Source: Ectopseudomonas composti (GTDB taxonomy: Bacteria > Pseudomonadota > Gammaproteobacteria > Pseudomonadales > Pseudomonadaceae). From it: a DNA stretch of 15,520 nt. Shown one piece after another: positions 15,278 through 15,520 of the stretch. The notes under the pieces were generated by a model, which was given only the letters and a program-made list of their open reading frames with translations, was not told the DNA's origin and did no database searches. The stretch lies in assembly GCA_946886245.1 (NCBI GenBank), contig CAMPIF010000041.1, positions 1 through 15,520 on the forward strand, written 5' to 3'. The first letter of the stretch is position 1. Each line of letters starts with the position of its first letter. Both the position numbers and the translations under genes were made by a program.

Positions 15278-15520
15278 ATGACTCTTACAGGCAAGATGCT
15301 GATCGGCGGCGCGGCCGTGTCCGGCGTCGGCAAGGCGTTTCACGCCATCGATCCCGCCACCGGCCAGGCTCTTGAGCCTGCCTACCACGGCGCCACTCGC
15401 ACGCAGGTGGAGCAGGCGTGTGCCCTGGCCTGGGCCGCCTTCGATGACTTTCGAGAGACCACACCGTCAGCCCGCGCGGCTTTTCTGGAGGCCATTGCCG
15501 AGTCCATCGAAGCCCTGGGC
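15278..15520 (+). CDS. Aldehyde dehydrogenase N-terminus, likely alpha-ketoglutarate semialdehyde dehydrogenase (cut by window end)
   Basis: The ATG at 15278 follows a TAAGGA site and gives 81 open codons to the window edge. The start MTLTGKMLIGGAAV, then FHAIDPATGQALEPAYHGAT and the helical ACALAWAAFDDFRET segment match the N-terminal region of NAD(P)-dependent aldehyde dehydrogenases, notably the alpha-ketoglutarate semialdehyde dehydrogenase group. Full length should be about 520-530 residues, so the catalytic Cys and Glu lie outside. Its place after the deaminase fits oxidation of alpha-ketoglutarate semialdehyde to 2-oxoglutarate, the last step of the pathway. Family good; exact substrate by context. 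Confidence 0.88.
   Translation, partial: MTLTGKMLIGGAAVSGVGKAFHAIDPATGQALEPAYHGATRTQVEQACALAWAAFDDFRETTPSARAAFLEAIAESIEALG

Noticed and set aside
1..15520. CRISPR array, tRNA/rRNA, transposase, phage or defence genes
   Set aside because: No regular spaced repeats, RNA-gene signatures or matching proteins seen on either strand.

Overview
High-GC DNA, strong GC3 codon bias and gene content point to Pseudomonas sensu lato (gammaproteobacteria). The OprM-like and TtgR-like protein sequences and GTAGGGTGCGC-type intergenic palindromes suggest a relative of the P. mendocina/oleovorans/stutzeri side of the genus. The species cannot be fixed from the window alone. The efflux locus combines an OprM/MexB/MexA-like tripartite pump with a TetR-family TtgR repressor, as in P. 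putida ttgABC, rather than the MarR-family MexR of P. aeruginosa.

Layout. (1) 1-5548, minus strand: RND multidrug efflux operon ttgA-ttgB-ttgC (mexA-mexB-oprM type); the outer-membrane gene runs off the left edge. (2) 5549-5727: divergent control region with a TtgR operator lying over both promoters. (3) 5728-6384, plus: ttgR. (4) 6381-7002: a repeat-rich stretch with three members of a 62-bp imperfect palindrome family, a partial duplication of the ttgR 3' end, and a 60-residue unknown gene on the minus strand behind a probable Anr/FNR-type promoter. (5) 7087-9440: a two-gene minus-strand operon (antibiotic-biosynthesis-monooxygenase-like protein, then a zinc-free MDR/quinone oxidoreductase-like enzyme) divergent from a LysR regulator, with a T-N11-A type inverted repeat between them. 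(6) 9534-15520: a hydroxyproline-type catabolic locus. A PAS-AraC regulator (minus) is divergent from a plus-strand operon: APC permease, Ldh2-family cyclic-imine reductase, 4-hydroxyproline epimerase, DapA-family pyrroline-4-hydroxy-2-carboxylate deaminase, and the start of an aldehyde dehydrogenase (probably alpha-ketoglutarate semialdehyde dehydrogenase) cut by the right edge.

How the genes work together. The pump exports solvents and drugs, and TtgR releases its operator on ligand binding. The last operon gives uptake, C2 epimerisation of trans-4-hydroxy-L-proline, deamination of the cyclic imine, and oxidation of the semialdehyde to 2-oxoglutarate. The FAD-dependent D-hydroxyproline dehydrogenase/oxidase needed between epimerase and deaminase is not in the window and is expected nearby.

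I see no CRISPR array, tRNA, rRNA, transposase, phage or defence gene. No clearly new multi-gene system is evident. The most unusual material is the repeat cluster between ttgR and the small gene, the Anr-type promoter of that gene, and an arginine at the usual lysine of the RND proton relay.
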